Shown: positions 54,101 to 55,894 of the stretch, piece by piece
Layout of the letters: each line of letters opens with the position of its first letter
Position numbering within the stretch: position 1 is the stretch's first letter
Assembly: GCF_026151205.1 (NCBI RefSeq)
Contig: NC_087075.1
Location: 9,601,303 to 9,665,302 of the forward strand
Length of the DNA: 64,000 nt
Direction: 5' to 3'
Source of the DNA: Bolinopsis microptera
Taxonomy: Eukaryota > Ctenophora > Tentaculata > Lobata > Bolinopsidae
Translations under genes and position numbers: made by a program
The notes under the pieces: model-generated
What the model was told of the DNA's origin: nothing
Database searches by the model: none
What the model saw: the letters and a program-made list of their open reading frames with translations, nothing else

Positions 54101-55075
54101 TTCATATGACTTTATATTCTGAAGTGCTTTACATCCTTTCCTTTCCTTTCCTTTCCTTTCCTTTCCTTTCCTTTCCTTTCCTTTCCTTTCCTTTCCTTTC
54201 CTTTCCTTTCCTTTCCTTTCCTTTCCTTTCCTTTCCTTTCCTTTCCTTTCCTTTCCTTTCCTTTCCTTTCCTTTCCTTTCCTTTCCTTTCCTTTCCTTTC
54301 CTTTCCTTTCCTTTCCTTTCCTTTCCTTTCCTTTCCTTTCCTTTCCTTTCCTTTCCTTTCCTTTCCTTTCCTTTCCTTTCCTTTCCTTTCCTAACCAATT
54401 GGTCATTTTTTAATCACAATTTCTTTCATCCCTGAAGTATTTTTGTTGATATATCATATACTGTCTTCAGAAATATTTGTAAGCATGATAAATGGCTTTC
54501 AAATATTTCCAATTTAAGCTGCATGAATTATATCAATATGTAACAATGTGGCAATTTAGTCCATATTATCAAGTTACTATTTAAAACTTAATAATTAAAA
54601 CTGCTGATATTGTTTCTGTTGCTTGCATCAAACTAACAAGTGATCAGATATAACCCAGGAGGTATCAATCTCCCTGAACGAGGTGAAGGAGAAAGAGCCC
54701 CACTACCACCAAGAAGATCCAGTCTACTCTGACATCCCCCAATCTGACCACGAGGTTGAAGATGACCACATCTACGAAGACTTTGTACCTGACACACGCC
54801 CCGTCTTGCGGAGGAGAGATGAGCAGCCCACACCTGAAGAGGAGGAAAAGAGGAAGACCATCACCCTGTCCAGGAACCTGCAGGGACAGCTGGTCAGGGA
54901 GAAGGTTCAAACATTTGAGGGGATTATCCAAGGAGCTGAGGTGGTGGTGACATGTCCAGCAGATAACCAGAGTGGTGGTAAGACATGTCCTGATCAGGGT
55001 GATCCTAGTGCCTCGTTTCAGATTAAATCTGGTAGTGGCGCTTCTGGGGACAGCAAATCTCCTTTTGATTTGTGA
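10878..55075 (+). CDS. Adhesion G protein-coupled receptor, full model of 38 coding exons
   Basis: I chained exons with GT-AG sites and matching phases: 10878-10953, 11949-12194, 12873-13163, 13272-13562, 13673-13963, 35570-35669, 35816-35973, 38887-39039, 39500-39664, 39835-39921, 40082-40275, 40479-40598, 40973-41138, 41349-41495, 41706-41829, 41956-42191, 42474-42647, 42917-43084, 43218-43519, 43770-43986, 44246-44382, 44856-44964, 45166-45303, 45579-45781, 46056-46255, 46422-46432, 46523-46747, 47071-47259, 47486-47611, 47786-47895, 48091-48194, 48475-48581, 50248-50400, 50659-50758, 51369-51506, 51686-51824, 52029-52125, 52766-52817, 53122-53248, 54659-55075. They sum to 6588 nt, an open frame of 2195 aa. 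The architecture (Ig modules, furin site, HRM, GAIN/GPS, 7TM) recalls vertebrate group VI receptors such as ADGRF5, but orthology is not claimed. The product should be a plasma-membrane receptor, self-cleaved at the GPS, with a tethered agonist. The 13963-to-35570 join and 46422-46523 are the least certain. Confidence 0.75.
11290..11502 (-). mobile_element. tRNA-derived SINE
   Basis: Read on the minus strand from about 11502, the sequence has TGGCTCAGTTGG, a good Pol III A box, and about 40 nt later GGTTCGATTCC, a good B box, within a tRNA-like head beginning GGCTTAGTGGCTCAG. A unique body follows to about 11290. The acceptor stem is not preserved as in a working tRNA, so a SINE is more likely. 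It lies in receptor intron 1. Confidence 0.7.
11508..11640. repeat. Dispersed repeat R1, copy 1
   Basis: A block of about 130 bp containing ACACAAATACATCATTTTAT, AATTCGCCGAATG and CTTACATGCCTTGACAAGTG. It recurs in the same orientation at 15783-15915 and inverted at 63886-64000. Copy 1 directly adjoins the SINE. No coding potential; probably part of a larger transposon whose ends I cannot place. Confidence 0.8.
11949..12194 (+). CDS. Receptor exon 2: PAN/apple-like domain
   Basis: The exon, phase 1 at both ends, codes about 82 residues beginning DSNRGCYTSYEQN. The Cys pattern (RGCYTS, FESCQEWCDANPRCEGVAVSP, RECFLVG, DCEG) with an aromatic-rich centre resembles PAN/apple or WSC-type modules that bind carbohydrate or protein. 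As the first folded module after the signal peptide it would be the outermost part of the receptor. Confidence 0.7.
12266..12412. repeat. GAGGCAC minisatellite
   Basis: A degenerate unit near 20 bp built on TTGAGGCACCACTT repeats seven or eight times with indels, inside the intron after the PAN exon. The minus-strand open frame across it is a by-product of the repeat. Confidence 0.85.
12594..12648. repeat. 22-bp perfect inverted repeat next to an exon remnant
   Basis: The arm at 12594-12615, containing GAGAACAGGTTAGACT, pairs exactly with 12627-12648 around an 11-nt loop. In intronic RNA it would form a strong hairpin. It ends just before the CACAG that precedes the decayed Ig remnant. Confidence 0.9.
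12654..12745 (+). pseudogene. Decayed Ig-exon remnant
   Basis: One frame reads IKWTTSANDDALTQDQGYTI and then EAGSLVGKSQTQLQ. This aligns by eye with the VTWRTSTG...TPVQG...SGGTQTSTL part of the three Ig exons downstream. It lacks the first Cys strand and the C-terminal YxCxV strand. The preceding CACAG acceptor in phase 1 would reach a stop, so it is not usable in the model. It looks like an older copy of the same module. Confidence 0.5.
12873..13163 (+). CDS. Receptor exon 3: Ig domain 1
   Basis: A 291-nt exon in phase 1-1 codes a single Ig-like domain: KKGSYTTISCVITG gives the B-strand Cys, VTWRT the core Trp, and TAYTCRVTSG the F-strand Tyr-x-Cys. It is followed by LNVYG and a GTATGT donor. 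As a symmetric exon it can be skipped or duplicated without breaking the frame. Confidence 0.85.
13272..13562 (+). CDS. Receptor exon 4: Ig domain 2
   Basis: This is 291 nt, phase 1-1, nearly identical to exons 3 and 5. Differences include DVESVNKEAKKGSDTT at the start, ITGLTETATVTW, and TAYNCRV in place of TAYTCRV. The Ig Cys pair and Trp are kept. The introns on both sides are short and also repeated. Confidence 0.85.
13673..13963 (+). CDS. Receptor exon 5: Ig domain 3
   Basis: Third copy of the Ig exon, 291 nt, phase 1-1, with the same Cys, Trp and Cys core. It ends at ATG/GTATGT, after which the sequence diverges from the repeat unit. In the model it splices across 21.6 kb to 35570 with matching phase. 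An alternative is that this exon belongs to a shorter separate gene whose end I did not find. Confidence 0.8.
14028..14215. repeat. Minisatellite (ACCTTACATCTAGAGTTAAC)n
   Basis: Around five or six imperfect copies of a 30-40 bp unit, built on ACCTTACATCTAGAGTTAAC followed by ATTA-rich spacer, lie in receptor intron 5 just after the Ig cluster. No coding potential. Confidence 0.8.
14279..14532. mobile_element. MITE family B, partial copy plus full 125-bp copy
   Basis: A complete small element at 14408-14532 has ends TACCTTACTCGGGAA and TTCCCGAGTAAGGTA. It is preceded at 14279-14407 by a direct repeat of its left half. Both contain GACTGGGAA, GACCGGGAA and TATGGCGGAATTTTCC blocks. The nesting suggests abortive transposition or replication slippage. 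Confidence 0.85.
14701..15505. mobile_element. MITE family B, 805-bp copy
   Basis: The left end TACCTTACTCGG and right end CCGAGTAAGGTA are inverted. Subterminal blocks GACCGGGA, TTTCGCCATATTTTTCCCG and ACCGGTCGTTAATAAACCCG appear near both ends, as two direct copies (14760-14815 and 15425-15485). No transposase is seen in the AT-rich middle. Confidence 0.8.
15506..16570. repeat. Intronic DNA with dispersed repeat R1 copy 2
   Basis: 15783-15915 repeats the R1 block seen at 11508 in the same orientation. 16130-16200 is an A/T-rich tandem of TAGTATTTAGTATAC-like units. 16430-16570 is the 3' flank of the sulfotransferase gene, duplicated at 19558-19723. No further gene seen. Confidence 0.7.
16571..17857 (-). 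CDS. Carbohydrate sulfotransferase (Gal/GalNAc/GlcNAc 6-O type), intronless
   Basis: The 428-aa frame is a type II membrane protein: a short basic N-terminus, a transmembrane anchor at about 8-26, a stem, then a lumenal catalytic domain. The 5'-phosphosulfate loop is AAFRSGSTFL (R84-T88). The 3'-phosphate motif is LLRHPVALMMSRR (R224, S232), both as in the GST/CHST family that transfers sulfate from PAPS to C6 of sugars in the Golgi. Length and single-exon structure match family members. Several N-x-S/T sites are present. It lies nested and antisense in receptor intron 5; its 3' end is duplicated about 3 kb away. Acceptor sugar cannot be told from sequence alone. Confidence 0.92.
   Translation of the reverse strand: MKSEGWRLIAAFLAGCLWISLLSFCLRQPTKQTVEVEYASKFIDVDTKTQSMASSIPHRPSQDPAFNLKLNPNKKLIIIVAAFRSGSTFLGNLFDNNPTMQYLFEPFHNAHIRNLRDRNGLFGARPDHTESDLRMLYLQQMLHNCTIYPTPFHHQYAWCGSKEENLLRFNSTECGGRKIPGSQQEICRYRDTTVIKVIRLADLSDILKIAQIRSANVKIIQLLRHPVALMMSRRTGGEFFMWDIKTNVELVAGDINQRRIKIAWEAFNYCNDHLKAMELVESDPWLKDRYLRVTHHGMSLKPLETAEKVYSFVGATLTDHIKEYIRNITEAKSEGFKSAPKLALNVYMNSTDLATKWMKLVSATVKYWDVFSIEAQCKRMFKPLIHEFSVDTIPDLQLLKINSALDELYDQIDLEETDEVLNLSVVVQ
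18271..18571. repeat. Dispersed repeat R2, copy 1
   Basis: About 300 bp beginning GCAGAAACCCGTATAACCCT and ending near TATATCGTCTCGCTTAG. The inverse of this sequence lies at 62339-62643, similar over almost the whole length. No inverted termini or open frame are visible, so the class is unknown. Confidence 0.85.
18762..19465. mobile_element. MITE family A, copy 2
   Basis: Ends TACCTTATCGGACCTTATT and GGTCCGATAAGGTA match copy 1 at 2925. Subterminal GTCCG arrays and the phrases TTTTTGATGGTTTTGAATGCC and CTAGCGTT are shared, whereas the middle is shorter and different. It lies in receptor intron 5. Confidence 0.85.
19558..19723 (-). pseudogene. Duplicated 3' end of the sulfotransferase gene
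   Basis: The block shares TCTCGGAGGAGTTAG, CATAAACCCAATTCTACC-like sequence, AACTGGTTTGTAC, GTAGAACCAGGACTTTTGAA and TGCACCACAACAGAG with 16432-16612. That covers the 3' flank and last codons of the sulfotransferase. The catalytic part is absent. It is a partial segmental copy, not a gene. Confidence 0.85.
19724..20495. other. Intronic DNA, nothing identified
   Basis: AT-rich sequence without convincing exons, transposon ends or RNA genes on either strand. Confidence 0.45.
20496..20671. repeat. 20-bp minisatellite, about nine copies
   Basis: The 20-bp unit AGCCACCACCCGACAGCCTC repeats almost without change; one copy reads CCTAAG instead of CCTCAG. High uniformity implies recent expansion. 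No reading frame begins before it. Confidence 0.95.
20672..21400. other. Intronic DNA, no gene
   Basis: Somewhat more C-rich than its neighbours up to about 20900, otherwise plain. No open frame of note or repeat ends were found apart from the target site of the next element. Confidence 0.45.
21401..21550. mobile_element. hAT MITE, 150 bp, with 8-bp target duplication
   Basis: The left end CAGGGACAAAAGGA and right end CCTTTTGTCCCTG are inverted, and GTGGGAAC flanks it on both sides (21393-21400, 21551-21558). CAG-type ends with an 8-bp duplication are diagnostic of hAT elements. The body carries repeated TCGCG motifs (TTTCGCGG, ATCGCGAT). It is too short to code. Confidence 0.92.
22023..25697 (-). 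CDS. LINE ORF2: endonuclease-reverse transcriptase, 1224 aa
   Basis: The N-terminus is an AP-type endonuclease: SWNIN (about 15-19), LQETK (E49), GDMNAR (D163, N165), YSDHRPIS (D277, H278). The reverse transcriptase follows (about 550-840) with PLHKKG, NYRAITV, LGFRAG, VDYRKAFDTV, GTEQGHPMSPELF and the catalytic LWADDLILL (W780-D783; Trp replaces the more usual Tyr or Phe). The C-terminus has a Cys/His cluster (CRFCC...EEHCLTECPMY, about 1122-1158). There is no RNase H. The ATG overlaps the ORF1 stop by 8 nt, suggesting reinitiation. It would nick target DNA and copy the element RNA into it. Confidence 0.95.
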   Translation of the reverse strand: MNSPPKMRHSLKLMSWNINHQRDKFEGVKFEIDEVQKLIAGHDIVCLQETKGQVSMREFKCFNANRSDSNSGGVCTAIRKHLAAGVVRVHFSKCDDILIVKLKAKYFNLDKDLNLINVYDSPAHGSYKKRMRSKMEQYTTTCEHLEECLSNIPDSEDAAILGDMNARTGTLNDFLIPCESRDLQVELDPPQHSISPTEVASRNNQDRILNSNGKPFIELLQTTGMIILNGRTIGDIFGSPTCIQRNGVSTVDYICVSHSLLHRARFFKVGDLTPYSDHRPISTTLTTNIRNIVMAGDISNEMELKFASIPKPFKWTKDACSGLGTTEKFKSAQNTAQFKEKVDSLLQTDISSPDDIRSFNEIVIATFTNLASQVTTQKSGKPSTNKNKWFDWSCRHAKRLVCRDERAKNNTHIDPMLVESNRARFYLRKKEYRAQTRARKGAYLYKLNEKINLSNNINWAALKDLSSACKDPDTFDIYDLIAFHKFFNDLYNQKCKDPSHGGLQTNTSTNEAGEQGTEYHLEPSVELEKLNTEFTIQELEKVTNKLQNNKSVSCDLISNEMLKSSKLGFQKVLLKLFNGCLTQGIYPWNCSITTPLHKKGDKQNPDNYRAITVGSCLGKLFASLLLDRLIEFRKVVCPDFPHQLGFRAGAQCSDHILTLTTIIEKYTKKLKKKIFACFVDYRKAFDTVCREALMYKLSRLGIGGSFFSCLQNMYSNSVTRIKLSKKLSDTIDVTIGTEQGHPMSPELFKVYIYDLSIRLAALEDLSIPELNGFPVSHLLWADDLILLALDAKSLQKQLDCLHEFASKWELSINIDKTKIMVFNSSSRLLKCSYGFKLGNLDISSAKSYCYLGIQFSLNGSFKGAMNELRKKALRAFFSIRRMVDTRALTTKTMLKLIDSLVKPVATYTCQIWLPCTKMAKEMACADGSRQNLARAATKDALETTHLKMLKWVLGLHKKANNNFYYGDTGRLPWALSVLPQCLRYFDRLSQTSPDVSSVNFLVHQTFQEQKNLNLSWYKTWNSIAQSESKAAKFARSDQHRAEGTTSTAHGNLVDHFVKDWRTDLASQKKMQFYCTIKQVFGEEQYLNLKNSQCRMHIAKIRSSSHDLLIERGRYTKETGTWTRACRFCCNKDNVQGLEYLPFFEGTIIENEEHCLTECPMYHSARLSLSENLKSLLLLKEYGAIMNSAHVQELGKFLCNCHRIRNPKKTPILPVTPSGLPTQQT
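25690..27465 (-). CDS. LINE ORF1: coiled-coil protein with SGNH-esterase-like domain, 591 aa
   Basis: A basic N-terminus (EVRRRKKGKV) is followed by a long helical, Leu- and Gln-rich stretch at about 100-270, likely coiled coil, then a polar linker. Residues 395-560 look like the SGNH/GDSL esterase domain known in ORF1 of CR1-group LINEs: LLIHDSNF (S402), a YVHTGIND block (N455), and DQNFYTSNEGFKL where the family usually has Asp-x-x-His. The His appears missing, so catalysis is doubtful. The C-terminus is Arg-rich, suited to RNA binding. Start may lie further in, since 128 nt overlap the upstream ORF in another frame. Confidence 0.85.
   Translation of the reverse strand: MDLCLVTLIPNFNLVLPRINLALEVRRRKKGKVAQKEKGKKGSNNTSPRVPLGPHQNSLVAPDTGSLLSANGPTTEINDDMETAGDMPLKGHLISTECSQCSELKAAVTVLQDSIITLKEEMLQQKAISDLIISSPTASDKKLEVLVAKKLSPIEDKVNQLRADLNLLREAVDEQNNTLNLVANTRTQSSPDLRAELANCFNKLEATNIANRRQFETLELGQDNLKKAVKSVANTAKNQSQATAEELKGELNLAFQSFETVSSSNRTRIEALEVNHESLTQALTSSPQPPANHKPARRDTPASVDDTNRESEQGILWSKIVENGGSETFTTSNKKNSKNHKENVPVPATRQDNRSESKHSETTASEAQPNQPSREAKESRNKSSSRIRESYRQHTVLLIHDSNFDHFNPKLFNSQFNVHCLKFDSYEDTTKKTKLLNSTIKRLKPECIYVHTGINDLLKKKSGLVSIVEEFSEHRMNTTKAQICFSGLIPSSNDKALNERISIVNKDVEDYVSWLHKHKPVAKDRIFTFQNDSIGDQNFYTSNEGFKLRERGKKMLWVRLREGMRKTMRLPRVSYQPKDRSRRSTNRFRDE
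27338..29629 (-). CDS. LINE-associated upstream ORF (ORF0), 763 aa, unknown function
   Basis: An open frame of 763 codons lies directly upstream of ORF1 on the same strand. It is rich in Ser, Thr and Pro, with a more ordered centre (about 190-430) holding hydrophobic strands such as LPFVILHIGK and NYSLITVFPEA and several Cys (VGCLQYK, HECDGN, FWCPD). It ends in a nuclear-localisation-like run (SAKKKKRESRTERKRKKG). I recognise no domain. Gag-like or regulatory roles are possible. It overlaps ORF1 by 128 nt in the +1 frame; translation of ORF1 may use reinitiation or a shift at the A-rich end. That it belongs to the LINE is inferred from orientation, overlap and openness. Confidence 0.75.
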   Translation of the reverse strand: MMSETSFFKILGYAKSWIAGTNNDTIVENSETHSLSYQEPDHQSFPSPIADYAPPTAVSPSPSIPVILIHTLEEDNSTTKKDPGTPSTPMVSEPYKDAFYTGHGDPEITPVPRIRSRNVKQTLKNFLHTPSLSPRQIIQERHRRHSFTNMITEVTPKAGQLVVTSDRTRHVSEGDATSISAKHANVGCLQYKRYLIRDLGPHECDGNLFELSNCSFLGRGPEISRESLQAEIKATLRKASPYVSPGHAKAVSTELFWCPDVINKLTNDNKISQSPTTTSSPLTAVAENGGSMENLLVSINHHVRAITKQEVMFNGLQLIYSFDRTSRIPLKNRHKNDNLPFVILHIGKPRDLSVTPLRFNPAVEVTEVCDVSLGNYSLITVFPEASQNLHLFFSPEMNSLSRKDEQVLIVPFIEKNVDMQTSAELPIQIMQHSNPAAPASIEDIATTKVEISLAKVESLGIEEDYLATKEVTTAEPSTTKLKSPLSESPDMKPLDVQLDQPVIPLHEIDNTAAESLPLRISSCSQKSEDTQKQTTKATPDDTSHNESFADEEVDHTDPSLDKGSSITLKYITLDLLKRAANSNKKSSLSTLMTSLGLKGSNNVSLNKKKLCDLLENCESTGSKNTVKLLTHLINKLEETVIRMELLANYLPLSLSAQERKKALISFCSNQCSGNSNAIKLVFENPGEDDQSNSTRNILQLHNTPSLRDQPSPHDSGDYVTPDGPLSGNTDTKFQFGTPKDQSCTRSAKKKKRESRTERKRKKG
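29651..31356. repeat. Intronic DNA with a (TG)n microsatellite
   Basis: About 24 TG units lie at 30102-30149. The part nearest 29650 may be the LINE 5' untranslated region. I see no other gene, exon or transposon end. Confidence 0.7.
31357..31866. mobile_element. MITE family C (TACCTTACAAGACATATTTA termini)
   Basis: The left end TACCTTACAAGACATATTTA and right end TAAATATGTCTTGTAAGGTA are exact inverses. Near each end lies a block with TTTCGCCATATTTTCGGACC, GCCAAAATTT and GGTCGTCG. The first seven bases match MITE families A and B, and TTTCGCCATATTTT is shared with family B. No open frame. Confidence 0.88.
31867..35569. other. Rest of receptor intron 5, nothing identified
   Basis: About 3.7 kb of AT-rich DNA. 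Short open frames (for example 33703-33927) lack splice-site, codon or motif support. I found no transposon ends, tRNA-like boxes or tandem arrays. Confidence 0.45.
35570..35973 (+). CDS. Receptor exons 6-7: Ig domain 4, split
   Basis: Exons 35570-35669 and 35816-35973 join in phase 2 and are bounded by phase 1, so the pair is again a symmetric module. It reads DQCTAASKGIFLSEGKG and so on, with VEAGDAGVYKMNHE as the Ig-type DxGxYxC-like F strand; the canonical F-strand Cys is replaced (YKM). A later Cys in ASCFSVLIV may substitute. Domain assignment is moderate. Confidence 0.7.
36156..38822. mobile_element. piggyBac-like foldback element, 2.67 kb, TTAA flanks
   Basis: TTAA lies immediately outside both ends (36152-36155, 38823-38826). 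The ends are CCCATTAGGGACG and its inverse CGTCCCTAATGGG, the style of piggyBac elements. Long inverted arms of about 0.7 kb run inward and match closely up to the inverse pair near 36898 and 37870. Eleven copies of GGGTC-N6-GACCC or one-base variants lie in the arms. No transposase is visible. It lies in the intron between the Ig 4 exon and the next linker exon. Confidence 0.88.
37110..37265. mobile_element. Small nested MITE-like insert
   Basis: GGGGCCGTTCATATATTACG occurs at 37120-37142 and an inverted partner ending CCGATTACGTAATAC near 37240-37256, with a C-run and mixed AT between. It sits in the centre of the piggyBac-like element. Similar ends are found on short elements in other animals, but class is not certain. 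A 16-G run lies nearby at about 37356. Confidence 0.4.
38887..39664 (+). CDS. Receptor exons 8-9: linker and Asp/Glu-rich module
   Basis: Exons 38887-39039 and 39500-39664, all phase 1, code about 106 residues. The first is helical and charged (EFSKIVELLPDLEKMMEYLR). The second looks beta-rich (FEIRGKSYTLNPDKVDLIYD...FDVSFKITVS) and may be part of a small beta sandwich. Neither matches a family I can name. Confidence 0.65.
39835..39921 (+). CDS. Receptor exon 10: LDL receptor class A-like module
   Basis: The exon reads CSPQKTRCNGEPECDDFSDE then KGC. The C-N-G-x-x-x-C-D-D-x-x-D-E-x-x-C pattern is the calcium-binding half of an LDLa repeat. The first two Cys of a full six-Cys module are missing, so it is a shortened form. 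Phase 1-1. Confidence 0.8.
40082..41138 (+). CDS. Receptor exons 11-13: pentraxin/LamG-like segment 1
   Basis: Exons 40082-40275, 40479-40598 and 40973-41138 give about 160 residues. The strands IKFPSPLEDHTVCFFTF, GHYCVVVQNLKVTTYIYG and IIVYNKVLTATEM, the last like the iWnrvLs ending of concanavalin-type domains, suggest a pentraxin or laminin-G fold. The final exon runs on into a helical part with MCGQEGYPAAADLF. Assignment is by pattern only. Confidence 0.6.
40828..40950. repeat. AT-rich and ATATGCACT microsatellite
   Basis: TATA-rich sequence passes into four or more copies of the 9-mer TATGCACTA just before the acceptor of exon 13 at 40973. The short distance to the branch region may influence splicing. 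Confidence 0.8.
41349..42191 (+). CDS. Receptor exons 14-16: Cys-rich stalk, possibly lectin-like
   Basis: Exons 41349-41495, 41706-41829 and 41956-42191. The first holds an acidic, six-Cys stretch (YLCDSG, NHCESESDSYCDDS, EEECQYF). The other two contain NEYNNRLGVQAIS, DCTTSTCTTKAYL and a VHLNRDGSWEVEE stretch ending KGTLLCDV. That last part vaguely recalls a C-type-lectin ending. The last donor could be at 42187 or 42191; the GTAAGT at 42191 is the better consensus. Confidence 0.6.
42474..43519 (+). CDS. Receptor exons 17-19: pentraxin-like domain 2
   Basis: Exons 42474-42647, 42917-43084 and 43218-43519. Strands LTMCWAASGSGVLLQYSG, GTYFCLRWEKITGRIDLAVN with GKLIVG, then GIMVVGAGI and FSGQ-like WSGQINNLVIWNRFFNP follow the order of pentraxin/LamG domains, including two Cys in the usual strand positions. 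This is the clearest beta-sandwich domain outside the Ig cluster. It would serve as a ligand-binding part of the ectodomain. Confidence 0.75.
42765..42873 (+). mobile_element. LINE 3'-end fragment with (TAG)n tail
   Basis: A GC-richer stretch including GAACCCTGATGCGGGACAGG, ATCGGACTTAGTCCCGACAT and TCACA is followed by seven TAG triplets. This matches the 3' end and triplet tail of several animal LINEs. It is dead on arrival (5' truncated) and sits in an intron of the receptor. Confidence 0.6.
43770..44964 (+). CDS. Receptor exons 20-22: furin-type site and unknown module
   Basis: Exons 43770-43986, 44246-44382 and 44856-44964. The first begins GPQRRKRQDEE: RRKR is a good furin or proprotein-convertase site on a polar stretch. 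The following 150 residues appear beta-rich with two Cys (STLCFSG, NKICITN) and could be SEA-like or another Ig-like fold. No firm match. The position just before HRM and GAIN parallels a proprotein cleavage site in some vertebrate adhesion receptors. Confidence 0.65.
44383..44585. repeat. 8-bp minisatellite at a splice donor, with donor copy
   Basis: The 8-mer CACTGTAA or TACTGTAA repeats about 18 times immediately after the exon 21 donor (CTCTCC/GTGAGTAG). After the array, the exon edge recurs as ACCCTCTCCGTGAGTA near 44568-44583. A second, cryptic donor thus exists downstream. Confidence 0.9.
45166..45781 (+). CDS. Receptor exons 23-24: HRM-like hormone-receptor motif
   Basis: Exons 45166-45303 and 45579-45781 join in phase 1. 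The order ISC...VWPATLQTGVVSTTC...ATRTCEPNGWSSERDTSAC follows the HRM pattern: a Trp-Pro, then spaced Cys, then ATRxC-x(3)-GW-x-C. HRM modules precede GAIN in several adhesion receptors. The rest of exon 24 is helical and starts the GAIN domain (EYFNDITDITEENVDEFTNT). Confidence 0.78.
46056..47895 (+). CDS. Receptor exons 25-30: GAIN domain with GPS
   Basis: Exons 46056-46255, an 11-nt microexon 46422-46432, 46523-46747, 47071-47259, 47486-47611 and 47786-47895. The helical subdomain A is followed by the beta-rich subdomain B (SVIKIKRD, VWFTSYQK, STLFVSDTNF) and the GPS: LCQYWDMKDG, WSSEGMTF, IMCEASHLTNFAIL. The HL/T autocleavage triad is intact, so self-cleavage is expected, with TNFAIL as the tethered agonist start. 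The acceptor before 46523 lacks a pyrimidine tract; 46514 is an in-frame alternative. The acceptor at 47486 is also weak. Confidence 0.85.
48091..52125 (+). CDS. Receptor exons 31-37: seven-transmembrane region
   Basis: Seven exons (48091-48194, 48475-48581, 50248-50400, 50659-50758, 51369-51506, 51686-51824, 52029-52125). Segments in order: IITIGGCILSIIGLLATIIG (TM1), HIGLSVSLLLAYIFLLIG (TM2), VHFCFLSAFCWMLCEAINLY (TM3, the classic HF-FLS-FxWM-xE pattern), a TM4 split across exons, VVCWLDYQ in extracellular loop 2, TM5, TLIGLSWILGFFAL (TM6) and ALCNSLQGVLICYLY (TM7). These are family B2 hallmarks. Phases are consistent throughout. Long introns hold an hAT element and palindromic repeats. Confidence 0.92.
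48292..48474. repeat. Palindromic tandem repeat at the exon 32 acceptor
   Basis: The palindrome ACTCTAACTAAGTTAGAGT occurs four times, with the following CTAACCCCCTATCTCAACA. The last copy supplies the acceptor CTATCTCAACAG used before TM2. Repeat period is mostly near 57 bp. The splice site is therefore itself part of the tandem unit. Confidence 0.88.
48830..50182. mobile_element. hAT-like non-autonomous element, 1353 bp
   Basis: ACCCATCC flanks both ends (48822-48829, 50183-50190), an 8-bp target duplication. The left end CAGAGGCACATATTAGGTGC and right end (inverse starting CATGGGCACATATTAGG) match. Subterminal zones carry many TGCGG motifs. The core is a large minisatellite. A minus-strand 81-codon frame near 49200-49441 is too weak to be called a transposase. 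It lies in a receptor intron between TM2 and TM3. Confidence 0.9.
49427..49958. repeat. 23-bp minisatellite inside the hAT element
   Basis: The unit GGGCCTGGGTCACGGTCCCG plus AAA recurs about 20 times with point changes. A longer phrase adding ACGTGGCCTAAGCATGAGTT and CCAAAA recurs four times, so there is higher-order structure. It is much GC-richer than its surroundings. Confidence 0.92.
52243..52283 (+). CDS. Alternative terminal exon: short receptor tail
   Basis: TCTCTTTCCAG precedes an exon in the right phase (1) that codes DRSPDNIISLTQD and stops at 52281-52283. Used after exon 37, it gives a receptor with no long cytoplasmic tail. The competing acceptor at 52766 has the same phase, so the choice would be by alternative splicing. 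Confidence 0.6.
52766..55075 (+). CDS. Receptor exons 38-40: long cytoplasmic tail
   Basis: Exons 52766-52817, 53122-53248 and 54659-55075 code about 198 residues. It is Ser/Thr/Pro-rich, then acidic, with Tyr in FANVYSNEV, DPVYSDIPQ and DHIYEDFV, set in acidic context suited to SH2-type binding after phosphorylation. The two latter Tyr are 16 residues apart. The end is SPFDL, which fits a class II PDZ ligand. The stop is TGA at 55073-55075. A long intron before the last exon carries a pentamer microsatellite. Confidence 0.8.
54135..54391. repeat. (TTTCC)n microsatellite, about 51 units
   Basis: A perfect run of the pentamer TTTCC of about 257 bp, in the last intron about 270 bp before the final exon. 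Both strands are open in several frames simply because of the repeat; no protein is implied. Confidence 0.98.
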
Positions 55076-55894
55076 GAGTTGGACTCCTGGTGGGATGTGA
55101 GAGTTTATCTAATTAATCTAATTAATTAGTTAATTAGTTAATCTAATGATGATGGTTTATCCCTCTTTGATTTGTGAGAATGACTCTGATTAGTTCAGTT
55201 TAAAAACCTTTCATTCACCTGAGACGATACACAATTGTATTTGTCAGTTTACGTTTATAGATTTAGAATATTTTGATCACAAACAAGAAATACTGAGACA
55301 CAAACAGCGTTCAATATTTAGTTGGTTATGAAGATATTTTAACCTTAACCATTTATAATGATGTATGATTATTTGGTAATACTAAAATACTAATAATTTA
55401 AAATTATAATTCAAATTATTGGATGTGACAATGAAAAAATTTAAATATTTTTTGTTGAACCTTACGTAAGTTTTAGCGGTGTCGTCAGTCTGTTAAAATA
55501 TTTCCATTCTACACTAAATGATTTTAGTTTCTTTTATTATAATATCATCAATGAAAATAACGCCCTCATTAAATTTTCCTTTGAATCAAATAAGTATCTA
55601 AAATGTTAGATTCGATTTAATATTTATGTTTTATATTTTACATAACTGAAAGTAGAAATTGTAGATGTCATTCAGATGATAGATACTTCGACAATTATGG
55701 ATTTAGATTACATTAATTAGTTTCTGTGTTTTGAGTATTTGCAGTTTGGACTTACTTTTCATGAAATAGTTTTTAACTTTCTTTTCCAATCGTGATTCCA
55801 ATGTGTTTTCTTTTAGCGTCCTAAATCACTCAACAAGTAAAGCCACACCAATTGCAACAGTAAAGCCACACACTAATTGCATCAGTAGGCTAAT
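55076..55894. other. Receptor 3' flank, no further gene
   Basis: AT-rich DNA after the stop, with TTAATTAG-type repeats at 55110-55142. No good AATAAA was found in the first 150 bp. From 55850 the phrase AGTAAAGCCACAC starts to recur, marking a repeat edge. Confidence 0.5.

Noticed and set aside
54092-54435. Long open frames on both strands (KGKER or LSFPF strings)
   Set aside because: They are translations of the (TTTCC)n microsatellite, with no exon signals.
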